Position numbers and translations under genes: made by a program | Notes under the pieces: generated by a model | The model's input: the letters and a program-made list of their open reading frames with translations, nothing else | The model's database searches: none | Told to the model about the DNA's origin: nothing | Shown here: positions 30,137 through 38,869 of the stretch, piece after piece | Layout: the number at the start of each line of letters is the position of its first letter | Position numbering within the stretch: position 1 is the first letter of the stretch | NCBI RefSeq assembly: GCF_042648965.1 | Contig: NZ_JBHRYJ010000003.1 | Location: forward strand, 1-64,000 | Direction of reading: 5' to 3' | DNA: 64,000 nucleotides | DNA from: Ferrovibrio xuzhouensis | Lineage (GTDB): Bacteria; Pseudomonadota; Alphaproteobacteria; Ferrovibrionales; Ferrovibrionaceae

Positions 30137-33100
30137 TCAGATGTCGTAAACCTCAAGCACGCCGGGCAGGACGCGGATCTGGTGACGGATGGTCGGGTTG
30201 ATGGCGAAAGCGCCCGGCAGCTTGAGGTCGGCTTCCAGCCCGCCCGGCACGCCGGGTTCCTCGAGCTTGAGGCCGACCATCACCTGGCCACGGCCCTTGC
30301 CGGCCTTGTCGAGCAGGCCGCGGATCTGGGCAAACGGCTGATCGGTCTCGACCAGGATCCTGATGCCGGCCGCCGCCCGCGCCGCGACATCGTCGAGCTT
30401 TTCGATCTTCTGGGCACTGAGCCGCGGCTGTTCACCCTCGGCCTTGGCCGACAGGGTCCAGACCACGTTGGTGCCGGCCTCCAGCAGGTCGCGGTGCTGC
30501 GCCAGGATTTCCGAGAACAGCATCACCTCGAACATGCCAGAAGCGTCAGAACATTGAACAAACGCAAAGCGGTTGCCGGTCTTCTGCGAGGTCCGCTCCT
30601 GCTTGGAAATGATGGTGCCGGCGATCTTGATGATCTGCTCGCTGGAATGCAGCTGCTTGAGGACATCGGCATAGCGCTTGACGCCGACCCGGTTGAGCGT
30701 CGCCTGATAGGCATCGAGCGGGTGGGCGGAAAGATAGAAGCCGATCGCCTCGAATTCCTTCGCCAGCTGGTCCATCGGCGTCCAGATGTCGCCCTCGGGC
30801 AGCTTGGGCAGCGGCACATCGGCATCCTTGCCGCCGCCGCCGAACAGCGACACCTGGTTGGAGGCGCGGTCCGCCGCCTTGCCCTGGGCGAAGCGGATCA
30901 GGGTTTCCAGGCCGGCGATCACCCGGGCGCGGTTCTTTTCCAGCCCGTCGAAGGCACCGGCCTTGGCGACATTCTCCAGCATGCGCTTGTTCAGCGCCGT
31001 GGGGTCGACCCGGCCGGCGAAATCGAACAGTGACTTGAAGGCGCCAGCGGCCTCGCGCTCGGCGACGATCTGCCCCATCGGCGCGGCGCCGACATTGCGC
31101 ACTGCCGCCAGCGCATAGCGGATCGCGCCCTTCTCGGTCTTGCCCTTGTCGTATTCGACCGAGAATTCGACTTCGGAGCGGTTGATGTCGGGCGGCAGCA
31201 GGCTGATGCCCTGGCGCGCGCATTCCTGGCGGAACACGTTCAGCTTGTCGGTATTGGAGATATCCAGGGTCATCGAGGCGGCGATGAACTCGACCGGATA
31301 ATTGGCCTTCAGATAGGCCGTCTGCCAGGCCACCAGCGCATAGGCTGCCGCATGGCTCTTGTTGAAACCGTAGCCGGCGAATTTCTCGACCAGTTCGAAG
31401 ATGAAGGCGGCACGCTCGGGGTCGACGCCCTTCTCCTTCGCGCCGGTGATGAAGCGCTCCTTCTGCGCGTCCATCTCGGCCTTGATCTTCTTGCCCATGG
31501 CGCGGCGCAGCAGGTCGGCCTCGCCGAGCGAGTAGCCGGCCAGCACCTTGGCGATCTCCATCACCTGTTCCTGGTAGATGATGACGCCGTAGGTCTCTTC
31601 CAGCACCGGCTTCAGCCAGTCATGCAGGTAGTCGGGCTTTTCCTTGCCGTGCTTGCGGGCGATGTAGGTCGGGATATTCTCCATCGGACCCGGACGATAC
31701 AGCGCCACCAGGGCGATCAGGTCCTCGAAGGCGTCGGGCTTCATGTTGCGCAGCATGTCGCGCATGCCGCTGCCTTCAAACTGGAACACGCCGACCGCAT
31801 CGCCGCGCCCGAGCAGGTCGAAAGTCGGCTGGTCGCTGAGCGGGATGGTCGCCAGGTCGATCTCGATGCCCTTTCTGCGGATCAGCGCAATGGCCTTTTC
31901 CAGCACGTCGAGGGTCTTCAGGCCGAGGAAGTCGAATTTCACCAGGCCGGCAGCCTCGGCATATTTCATCGAGAACTGCGTCGCCGGCATGCTGGCATGC
32001 GGATCGCGATACAGCGGCACCAGCTCCACAAGCGGCCGGTCGCCGATCACCACGCCCGCCGCATGGGTTGAGGCGTTGCGGTAGAGGCCTTCCAGCTTCA
32101 GCGCCACATCCATCATGCGGCCGACATTCTCGTCGCGGTCGCGTTCCTCGCGCAGGCGGACCTCTTCCTTGATCGCCTGGGCCAGCGAGACCGGATTGGC
32201 CGGATTGTTCGGGATCAGCTTGCAGATGCGGTCGACCTGTCCCAAAGGCAGCTGCAGCACGCGACCGACGTCGCGCAGCGCCGCGCGGGCCTGCAGCTTG
32301 CCGAAGGTGATGATCTGGGCGACGTTGGCGGCGCCGTATTTGGCTTGCACGTAGTCGATCACCTTCTCCCGCCGCTCCTGGCAGAAGTCGATATCGAAGT
32401 CGGGCATGGACACGCGTTCCGGGTTGAGGAAGCGTTCGAACAGCAACCCGAAGCGCAGAGGATCGAGATCGGTGATGGTCAGCGCCCAGGCGACCACCGA
32501 GCCGGCGCCCGAACCGCGGCCCGGCCCGACCGCCACGCCGTTGCGCTTGGCCCACTGGATGAAGTCGGCCACGATCAGGAAGTAGCCGGGAAACTTCATG
32601 CCGATGATGGTGTCGCATTCGAAATCGAGGCGGTCCCAGTAGACCTTCTCGCCATCGCCCGACACGCCGACCTGCTGCAGGCGCAGCTTCAGCCCCTCAC
32701 GCGCCATGCGGCGCAGCATGTCGGCCTCGCTCTCGCCGGTGCCGTCGCCGAAACTCGGCAGGATCGGCTTGCGTTCTTCCGACTTGATCGCGCAGCGCCG
32801 CGCGATCACCAGCGTGTTGTCGATCGCTTCCGGCAAGTCGGCGAACAGCACCCGCATCTCTTCCGCCGACTTGAAGCGATGGTCGGGCGTCACCCGGCGG
32901 CGGTTCTGCTCGCCCACATAGGTGCCCTCGGCGATGCAGAGCAGTGCATCATGCGCCTCATACATGCCCTCGTCGGAGAAATAGCAGTCGTTGGTCGCCA
33001 CCAGTGGCAGGTCGAGGGCATAGGCCAGATCGATCTGGGCGTCCTCGGTCTTGGTCTCGATGGCCCAGCCGTGGCGCTGCAGCTCGACATAGAGCCGGCC

Positions 33101-33616
33101 GGGAAAGATACCCTTCAGCCGTTCGAGCTGGGCACGGGCTTCGTCGGCCTGCCCCTCGGACAGCAGGCGGGCGACCGGGCCGCTCGGGCCGCCGGTCAGG
33201 CAGATCAGCCCCTCGCTGGCCGCTTCCAGCACCGCCCAGTCGATATGGGCGAGTTCGCCCGGCGGGGTGTCGAGATAGGCCTTGGTGCTGAGCCGCATCA
33301 GGTTGGCGTAACCCGCCTCGTTCTGGGCCAGCAGGACGATGCGGTCGGGGTCGGGCTTGCGCAGCGTCTTGCCGAAGGCGGTCTGCTGGTCGAGCCGGGC
33401 CAGGCTGATCTGGCAGCCGATGATCGGCTGGATGCCCTTGCCGGCCAGCGCCTTGGAGCCCTCCAGCGCGCCGAACAGGTTGTTGGTGTCGGTGATCGCC
33501 ACCGCCGGCATCCGGTGACGGACGCAGAGCCCGGCGAGCTGCTCGACCCGGATCGCCCCCTCGGTCAGCGAATAGGCGGTATGGACGCGGAGGTGGACGA
33601 AATCGGCGTGGTTCAT
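30137..33616 (-). CDS. dnaE: DNA polymerase III subunit alpha
   Basis: The 1159-residue replicative polymerase has an N-terminal PHP domain (FVHLRVHTAYSLTEGA), the polymerase core with GPGRGSGAGS at residues 364-373 and the catalytic aspartates in PDFDIDF at 405-411, then helix-hairpin-helix and OB-fold regions (KIAGTIISKQERTSQKTGNR). It is the DnaE1 type and full length. In related genomes dnaE lies next to lolD; here an accessory block of about 8.3 kb separates them. Its upstream region is rich in inverted repeats. Confidence 0.97.
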   Translation of the reverse strand: MNHADFVHLRVHTAYSLTEGAIRVEQLAGLCVRHRMPAVAITDTNNLFGALEGSKALAGKGIQPIIGCQISLARLDQQTAFGKTLRKPDPDRIVLLAQNEAGYANLMRLSTKAYLDTPPGELAHIDWAVLEAASEGLICLTGGPSGPVARLLSEGQADEARAQLERLKGIFPGRLYVELQRHGWAIETKTEDAQIDLAYALDLPLVATNDCYFSDEGMYEAHDALLCIAEGTYVGEQNRRRVTPDHRFKSAEEMRVLFADLPEAIDNTLVIARRCAIKSEERKPILPSFGDGTGESEADMLRRMAREGLKLRLQQVGVSGDGEKVYWDRLDFECDTIIGMKFPGYFLIVADFIQWAKRNGVAVGPGRGSGAGSVVAWALTITDLDPLRFGLLFERFLNPERVSMPDFDIDFCQERREKVIDYVQAKYGAANVAQIITFGKLQARAALRDVGRVLQLPLGQVDRICKLIPNNPANPVSLAQAIKEEVRLREERDRDENVGRMMDVALKLEGLYRNASTHAAGVVIGDRPLVELVPLYRDPHASMPATQFSMKYAEAAGLVKFDFLGLKTLDVLEKAIALIRRKGIEIDLATIPLSDQPTFDLLGRGDAVGVFQFEGSGMRDMLRNMKPDAFEDLIALVALYRPGPMENIPTYIARKHGKEKPDYLHDWLKPVLEETYGVIIYQEQVMEIAKVLAGYSLGEADLLRRAMGKKIKAEMDAQKERFITGAKEKGVDPERAAFIFELVEKFAGYGFNKSHAAAYALVAWQTAYLKANYPVEFIAASMTLDISNTDKLNVFRQECARQGISLLPPDINRSEVEFSVEYDKGKTEKGAIRYALAAVRNVGAAPMGQIVAEREAAGAFKSLFDFAGRVDPTALNKRMLENVAKAGAFDGLEKNRARVIAGLETLIRFAQGKAADRASNQVSLFGGGGKDADVPLPKLPEGDIWTPMDQLAKEFEAIGFYLSAHPLDAYQATLNRVGVKRYADVLKQLHSSEQIIKIAGTIISKQERTSQKTGNRFAFVQCSDASGMFEVMLFSEILAQHRDLLEAGTNVVWTLSAKAEGEQPRLSAQKIEKLDDVAARAAAGIRILVETDQPFAQIRGLLDKAGKGRGQVMVGLKLEEPGVPGGLEADLKLPGAFAINPTIRHQIRVLPGVLEVYDI

Positions 33617-33920
33617 CGGGGACTGACCGGCGGCTGGATTTTCGATTCCCGTTCTGGGTCTACGATACGCGACCTAGGCCCGCCAAACCAGAACGCAAGG
33701 AATCCGAATCGGCCATGATGTGTGACCGATTCGTGTGGATTCCCAATATCTTGTGGATAACTGCGCAACTCCCTGATGCGGCTTGGGAACGGCTGTGGAC
33801 GAATCCCAGATGCAGGCGAACGAAGCGGAAATCCGCTCCAGATGTAGCGATCCAGCTCTTGGCAGCTCTGGTCTGATGCAGGTCAAGGCAGCCGCCGGCG
33901 GCCGGCGCCATCCTGCCGCC
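33617..33920. promoter_or_regulatory. Structured divergent intergenic region with a DnaA box
   Basis: This 304-base interval between divergent dnaE and the quinone reductase gene holds no gene. It has a perfect 8-base inverted repeat CGTTCTGG/CCAGAACG (33650-33657 with 33688-33695), a second inverted repeat GGAATCCGAATCGG (33699-33712) with CCGATTC-GTGT-GGATTCC (33726-33743), and a perfect DnaA-box match TTGTGGATAA (33751-33760). TGTGG also occurs at 33734-33738 and 33794-33798 in weaker box-like contexts. Confidence 0.5.
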
Positions 33921-34514
33921 ATGACCACCGCCGAACGCTCCATCCTGATCATCCAGGGCCATCCCGACCCGGCCGGCGGCCGGCTGTGCCATGCCCTGGC
34001 GGCGGCCTATGCCCGCGGCGCCGAAGCGGCCGGCCACCGTGTCGAGATGATCGACGTCGCCATGCTCGATCCGCCACTGCTGCGCAGCCAGGCCGATTTC
34101 GAGGACGGCCAGCCACCGGCCTGCATCGTCCCGGCGCAGGCGGCGATCCGTCGCGCCAGCCATCTCGTCATCATCTTCCCGCTCTGGCTCGGCACCATGC
34201 CGGCCCTGCTCAAAGGCGTCTTCGAGCAGGCGCTGCGCCCCGGCTCCGCCTTTGCCTATCGCCCCGACGGGGGAACCGAACGGCTGCTGAATGGCCGCTC
34301 CGCCCGCATCATCGTCACCATGGGCATGCCGGCCTGGGTGTTCAGCTGGATCTATCTCGGCCATGGCGTGAAGGTGCTCAGTCGCAACATCCTCGGCCTC
34401 TGCGGTATAGCCCCGGTGCGCACCAGCCTGTTCGGCGCTGTGAAGACAGCCTCGCCCGCCCGCCGTCGCGCCTGGCTCGACCGCGTCGAACGCCTCGGCC
34501 GCAGCGCTCTCTAG
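33921..34514 (+). CDS. Flavodoxin-like NAD(P)H-dependent oxidoreductase
   Basis: The 197-residue protein belongs to the Flavodoxin_2 fold (NQO1/MdaB-like quinone reductases). It begins with the phosphate-binding strand-loop ILIIQGHPDPAGGRL and has the HLVIIFPLWLGTMPALLKGV segment typical of the family. Such enzymes bind FAD or FMN and reduce quinones by two electrons. The start MTTAERSILIIQGHP at 33921 was chosen because the fold begins there; the open frame extends 46 codons upstream into the regulatory interval. It converges on glsA with one base between stops. Confidence 0.8.
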   Translation: MTTAERSILIIQGHPDPAGGRLCHALAAAYARGAEAAGHRVEMIDVAMLDPPLLRSQADFEDGQPPACIVPAQAAIRRASHLVIIFPLWLGTMPALLKGVFEQALRPGSAFAYRPDGGTERLLNGRSARIIVTMGMPAWVFSWIYLGHGVKVLSRNILGLCGIAPVRTSLFGAVKTASPARRRAWLDRVERLGRSAL

Positions 34515-34515
34515 T

Positions 34516-35445
34516 TCAGCCCTGGGGACCGAACACCGACCAGCCCATGCCCTGGGTCAGGCGTTCCAGGGCCAGCCGGCCGAGCCGGGAATTACCCTGT
34601 TCGTCGATGCCCGGCGACCAGACGCAGACCGAGGCGCGGCCCGGCACCACGCCGAGGATGCCGCCACCGACCCCACTCTTGCCCGGGATGCCGACCCGGA
34701 AGGCGAACTCGCCCGAACCGTCGTAATGCCCGCACATCAGCATCAGGGCATTGATGCGCCGTGCCCGTTCCGGCGACAGCACGGTCCGGCCGTCCTGCCG
34801 GCCGGAAAACGCCAGATAGCGTCCCGCCATGGCGAGCTGGCGGCAGGACATGGCGATGGCGCAATGGTGGAAATACACCCCGAGGACGAAGTCGACCGGG
34901 CTTTCCAGCATGTCGCAGGCCCGCATGTAATTGGCCAGCGCCGCGTTGCGAAAGCCGGTCTCCTGCTCCGAGCGCGCCACGCCCTGGTCGATGGCGATGC
35001 TGTCGTCATCGGCGACATGGCGGATGAAATGCAGGATGTCGCCCAGCGCCTCGCGCGGTCGGTGCCCGGACAGGATGACATCGGCCAGCGCCAGCGCGCC
35101 CGCGTTGATGAAGGGATTACGCGGCTTGCCGCGCTCGTATTCGAGCTGGACGATGGAATTGAACGGATTGCCCGACGGCTCGCGGCCGACCCGGCGCCAC
35201 AGCGCATCGCCGATCTTGCCGAGCGCCAGGGTCAGGGTGAACACCTTGGAGATACTCTGGATCGAGAACCGCGTGTCTGCGTCACCGCCGCAGACGATCC
35301 GGCCATCGGCCAGGGTCACGGCGATGCCGAACTGCTTCGGGTCGACCTTGCCCAACTGCGGGATATAGCTCGCGACCTTGCCGCGCTCGGTCTGCGCCGC
35401 CATCTCCGCCGCGATCTCGGCGACCAGTCCTTCGAGTTTGTCCAA
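34516..35445 (-). CDS. glsA: Glutaminase
   Basis: The 309-residue beta-lactamase-like-fold enzyme hydrolyses glutamine to glutamate and ammonia. The serine nucleophile motif QSISK (Ser65 and Lys68 with this start) is clear, as are NPFINAGALA and the C-terminal GKSGVGGGILGVVPGR. The start is a TTG at 35445 with GGGGAG five bases upstream; it gives the family length of about 305-310, whereas the longer frame adds 45 unrelated residues. It is divergent from nothing close and follows lysR by 40 bases on the same strand. Confidence 0.93.
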   Translation of the reverse strand: MDKLEGLVAEIAAEMAAQTERGKVASYIPQLGKVDPKQFGIAVTLADGRIVCGGDADTRFSIQSISKVFTLTLALGKIGDALWRRVGREPSGNPFNSIVQLEYERGKPRNPFINAGALALADVILSGHRPREALGDILHFIRHVADDDSIAIDQGVARSEQETGFRNAALANYMRACDMLESPVDFVLGVYFHHCAIAMSCRQLAMAGRYLAFSGRQDGRTVLSPERARRINALMLMCGHYDGSGEFAFRVGIPGKSGVGGGILGVVPGRASVCVWSPGIDEQGNSRLGRLALERLTQGMGWSVFGPQG

Positions 35446-35485
35446 AACGCTCCCCGGTCGGAATGCACCAGCCGGCCGAGTGTAG

Positions 35486-36397
35486 TCAGATCGCGGCGAT
35501 CTCGGCCAGCGTGCGGCGCAGCCGGGCTGCAGCGAAGTCGACAAAGGCCCGCACCCGGGCCGGGGCGCGGCGGCCGCCAAGCTGCACCAGATGCACCGGG
35601 ATCGGCGCCGGCTCGTAGTCCTCGAGCAGGATCTTCAGGCGGCCGGCGCGCAGTTCCGGTGCGATCTGGTAGGCCAGCACCCGGGTCAGGCCGCGGCCGG
35701 CCAGCGCCGCCGTCACTGCCACATCGGCGGAATTGACGATCAGGCGGGCCTGCGGCACCACCCGCTCGCCCGGGCTGCCCGGCCCGTCGAGCAGCCATTC
35801 GCCGAGGTTGACCAGCGGCGCGGTCAGAACCACCGGATGGTCGGCCAGATCCGCCGGCCGCCGCGGCTCGCCATGCTGTGCGAGATACTCCGGCGTGGCG
35901 CAGATCACCCGCCGCATGGTGCCGACCCTGACCGCCACCAATGAAGAGTCCGCCAGCTCGGCGATGCGCAGCGCGACGTCGAAGCCCTCGTCCATCAGGT
36001 CGACCACGCGGTCGAGCAGCGCCAGCCGCGCCGAAACGCCGGGATGCGCGTCGAGGAAATCGAGCAGCACCGGCGCCACATGGATGCGGCCGAACATCAC
36101 CGGCGCGGTGACCGTGAAACTGCCGCGCGGCTCGGCATGGTCGCCGGCCGCCGCGGCCTCGGCTTCCTCGACCTCGGCGACGATACGGCGGCAATCCAGC
36201 AGGTAACGCTGGCCGGCCTCGGTCAGCCGCACCTGCCGGGTGGTCCGATGCAGCAGCAGGGTGCCGATGCGCTCCTCGATGGTCGCCACGGCCCGGGTCA
36301 CCGAGGGTGGCGACAGGCCAAGCCGCCGCGCCGCCTCGGCGAAACTCTCGGTTTCGGCGACAGCGATAAAGGCCTGCATGGCAGCGATCCGGTCCAT
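35486..36397 (-). CDS. LysR-family transcriptional regulator
   Basis: The 303-residue protein has the LysR winged helix-turn-helix (residues 1-60; FAEAARRLGLSPPSVTRAVA) and a periplasmic-binding-fold effector domain. It is divergent from a glutathione S-transferase gene, the usual position for a LysR regulator of its neighbour. The start MDRIAAMQAFIAVAE at 36397 has no ribosome binding site; instead a strong promoter (TTGACA, 18 bases, TGTAAT) places the transcript start at or next to the ATG, so the mRNA may be leaderless. Confidence 0.92.
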   Translation of the reverse strand: MDRIAAMQAFIAVAETESFAEAARRLGLSPPSVTRAVATIEERIGTLLLHRTTRQVRLTEAGQRYLLDCRRIVAEVEEAEAAAAGDHAEPRGSFTVTAPVMFGRIHVAPVLLDFLDAHPGVSARLALLDRVVDLMDEGFDVALRIAELADSSLVAVRVGTMRRVICATPEYLAQHGEPRRPADLADHPVVLTAPLVNLGEWLLDGPGSPGERVVPQARLIVNSADVAVTAALAGRGLTRVLAYQIAPELRAGRLKILLEDYEPAPIPVHLVQLGGRRAPARVRAFVDFAAARLRRTLAEIAAI

Positions 36398-36403
36398 GGG
36401 ATT

Positions 36404-36433
36404 ATTACAGATACTGAAACAGTCTCTTGTCAA
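36404..36433 (-). promoter_or_regulatory. lysR promoter with an internal palindrome
   Basis: On the minus strand a perfect TTGACA (36428-36433) and TGTAAT (36404-36409) are 18 bases apart. The palindrome ACTGTTTCAGT (36413-36423) lies in the spacer, a fitting place for an autoregulatory operator. Six bases separate the -10 box from the lysR ATG. Confidence 0.7.
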
Positions 36434-36507
36434 ACGCCCGTATTCCGTTTTTTCGTGAAAGGCGCATGCTGCCAGGCATACATCCACTGCCAGCCCGGAG
36501 ACCCGCC

Positions 36508-37134
36508 ATGCAGCCCACCCAGCCGATCCGTCTCCACGACTTCCCGCTGTCCGGCCATGCGCACCGGGTCAAGCTGATGCTGTCCCTGCTCGGCCTGCCC
36601 TACGAGATCATCCCGGTCGACCTTGCCGCCGGCGAACACAAGGGCCCGGCCTTCCTGGCCAAGAACCCCTTCGGTCAGGTGCCGGTGATCGAGGATGGCG
36701 ATGTCACCCTCGCCGACAGCAACGCGATCCTGGTCTATCTCGCCGGCCGCTACGATCCCCGCTGGCTGCCGCGCGAGCCGCTGGCCGCCGCGCAGGTGCA
36801 GCGCTGGCTGTCGGTCGCCGCCGGTCAGCTCGCCTTCGGCCCGGCCCGCGCCCGCGTCATCCAGCTGTTCGGCGTCCCCGAAGACCTCACCGTCGCCCAG
36901 AAGCTGGCCAGCTGGCTGTTCAGCCAGATGGAAGCGCATCTGGCCCGGCAGGACTGGATGGCCGCCGACCACCCCACCATCGCCGACGTGGCGCTCTATA
37001 GCTACACGGCCCATGCCCCCGAGGGCGGCGTATCGCTCGACGATTACCCGGCGATCAGCGCTTGGCTCGGCCGCGTCGAGGCCCTGCCCGGCTTCATCGC
37101 CATGCCCCGCTCCCCTTTGCCCAAGGCAGCATAA
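36508..37134 (+). CDS. Glutathione S-transferase family protein
   Basis: The 208-residue protein has an N-terminal thioredoxin-like domain (IRLHDFPLSGHAHRVKLML, then NPFGQVPVIEDGDVTLADSNAI) and an all-helical C-terminal domain. The Ser-x-x-H near residue 15 is in the place of the catalytic residue in theta/beta-like enzymes. It likely conjugates or reduces with glutathione, but the substrate is not known. The start at 36508 follows a CCCGGAG ribosome binding site. The next gene overlaps or abuts its TAA stop. Confidence 0.9.
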   Translation: MQPTQPIRLHDFPLSGHAHRVKLMLSLLGLPYEIIPVDLAAGEHKGPAFLAKNPFGQVPVIEDGDVTLADSNAILVYLAGRYDPRWLPREPLAAAQVQRWLSVAAGQLAFGPARARVIQLFGVPEDLTVAQKLASWLFSQMEAHLARQDWMAADHPTIADVALYSYTAHAPEGGVSLDDYPAISAWLGRVEALPGFIAMPRSPLPKAA

Positions 37135-37151
37135 TGGAGGGCAGCCTGACC

Positions 37152-38180
37152 ATGACCGCGATCCTCACCGGTTCGATGACCGATACGCCGCCGGAGGCTT
37201 TCCATTCCGGCGAACAGGCCCTGCAACTGCTGGCTGGTTCGCGCAAGCGCATGGCCCAGGTCGGCAACCAGGTCATCCGCGACTTCATGCCCGACCAGCA
37301 TCGCGAGCTGTTCACCAAGCTGCCGATGATGCTGGCCGGCAGCCTCGATGCCCAAGGCCGGCCCTGGGCCTCGCTGCTGGTCGGCGTGCCGGGCTTCGTT
37401 GCCTCGCCCGACGACCACACGCTGGTCATTTCGGCCCGGCCGGCCGCCGCCGACCCGCTGTCGGAGCATCTGGCCGCCGGCATGCCGATCGGCCTGCTCG
37501 GCATCGAGCTGGCTACCCGCCGGCGCAACCGCATGAACGGCCACGTCACCGAGGTCGGCGACGGTGTCTTCTCGGTGCAGGTGGACCAGAGCTTCGGCAA
37601 CTGCCCGCAGTACATCCAGGTGCGCCAGCATCGCTTCCGCGACCTGCCCGAGACCATCGCGGCGCCGCATGCGGTCGCGGCCGAAAGCGCGCTGCTGTCG
37701 CCTGCGGCCACGGCGCTGGTCCGCGCGGCCGACACGTTGTTCATTGCCTCGGCGTCGGCCGCGGCCGGCAGCGGTCCGCGCGAGCAGGGCGTCGATGTCT
37801 CGCATCGCGGCGGCCGCCCCGGCTTCGTGCGGGTGACGGAAGAAGACGGCCGCAGCGTGCTGACCATCCCGGATTTCTCCGGCAACCTGTTCTTCAACAC
37901 GCTGGGCAACATCGCCATCAATCCCCGGGCCGGCCTGCTGTTCGTCGATTTCGCGACCGGCGACCTGCTGACCCTGACCGGCACGGCCGCGGTCGTGCTG
38001 GACGGCCCGGAAATCGCCGCCTTCAAGGGCGCCCAGCGCCTGCTGCGCTTCGAGCCCGCGGACGGCGGCCGGCTGATCCGTGGCGCCGTGCCACTGCAAT
38101 GGAGCGAACCCGACTACGCGCCGCAGCTCGCCCGCACCGGGACCTGGGCCGAAGCCGAGATTGCACTGGCACAATCCTGA
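37152..38180 (+). CDS. Pyridoxamine 5'-phosphate oxidase-like FMN-binding protein
   Basis: The 342-residue protein has a split-barrel flavin-binding fold: LPMMLAGSLDAQGRPWASLLVG in the first half and FFNTLGNIAINPRAGLLFVDF in the second, each like a PNPOx barrel edge. Such proteins use FMN or F420 in redox or detoxification reactions, but this branch has no assigned substrate. The start at 37152 has GGAGG 11 bases upstream; an ATG at 37134 overlapping the preceding stop is the alternative. It forms a two-gene unit with the GST gene, under the divergent LysR. Confidence 0.82.
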   Translation: MTAILTGSMTDTPPEAFHSGEQALQLLAGSRKRMAQVGNQVIRDFMPDQHRELFTKLPMMLAGSLDAQGRPWASLLVGVPGFVASPDDHTLVISARPAAADPLSEHLAAGMPIGLLGIELATRRRNRMNGHVTEVGDGVFSVQVDQSFGNCPQYIQVRQHRFRDLPETIAAPHAVAAESALLSPAATALVRAADTLFIASASAAAGSGPREQGVDVSHRGGRPGFVRVTEEDGRSVLTIPDFSGNLFFNTLGNIAINPRAGLLFVDFATGDLLTLTGTAAVVLDGPEIAAFKGAQRLLRFEPADGGRLIRGAVPLQWSEPDYAPQLARTGTWAEAEIALAQS

Positions 38181-38241
38181 GATTGCACGCGACGGCACAA
38201 TCGCCTAGGCAGGATGACATGACCCGCACCGAGGCCATGCC

Positions 38242-38787
38242 ATGTCCAAGCCGCTGCCCGTCCTTGAAACCGACCGCCTGATCCTGCGCCCGCCACAGGC
38301 GGAGGATTTCGAGCCATGGGCGGCCTTCGTGGCCGATGCCGAGGTGCAGCGCTTCATCGGCGGCGCGCAGGAGCGTGCCGTCGCCTGGCGCATGCTGCGC
38401 CTGATGGCCGGCGCCTGGGCGATGGACGGCTTCGGCATGTTTTCGGTGCTCGAAAAGGCCAGCGGTTGCTGGATCGGCCGGCTCGGCCCGTGGTGCCCGG
38501 CCGACTGGCCCGGCACCGAGGTGGGTTGGGCCCTGGTGCGCGATGCCTGGGGCAAGGGCTATGCCATCGAAAGTGCGACGGCCGCCATCGACTGGGCCTT
38601 CGATAACCTCGGCTGGACCGAGGTGGTGCACACCATCGCACCCGAGAATGTGAATTCGCAGGCGGTCGCCAAACGGCTGGGCTCAACCATCCTGCGCGAC
38701 GGCTGGCTGCCGGCACCGATCAACAGCGCCACCGTGGTCTGGGGCCAGAGCCGCGAGCAATGGATGGGCCGGCGGCGCAGCGCCTGA
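38242..38787 (+). CDS. GNAT-family N-acetyltransferase (RimJ/RimL-like)
   Basis: The 181-residue protein has the start LETDRLILRPPQAEDFEPW of the RimJ/RimL branch and the acetyl-CoA-binding region GWALVRDAWGKGYAIESATAA. It ends VVWGQSREQWMGR, a C-terminal pattern shared by a relic further downstream (39814-39882). The acetylated substrate is unknown; relatives modify ribosomal protein N-termini or small molecules. It lies 61 bases after the PNPOx-like gene on the same strand. Confidence 0.88.
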   Translation: MSKPLPVLETDRLILRPPQAEDFEPWAAFVADAEVQRFIGGAQERAVAWRMLRLMAGAWAMDGFGMFSVLEKASGCWIGRLGPWCPADWPGTEVGWALVRDAWGKGYAIESATAAIDWAFDNLGWTEVVHTIAPENVNSQAVAKRLGSTILRDGWLPAPINSATVVWGQSREQWMGRRRSA

Positions 38788-38869
38788 CCGCGACACTTCG
38801 GCCGGAACCGAAGCGTCGGCCGGCCGCGGCATGACAGTCTGGCCGTCATAACAACCCCACCCGGACCCC

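Noticed and set aside
33650..33810. Chromosomal replication origin
   Set aside because: Only one perfect DnaA box is present, there is no AT-rich unwinding stretch, and none of the usual origin neighbours (dnaA, hemE, parAB) is in the window.
38797..38858. Short inverted repeats (CTTCGG/CCGAAG and ATGAC/GTCAT) between the GNAT and EamA genes
   Set aside because: Stems of five to six bases are expected by chance in this composition and there is no T-run or second signal.
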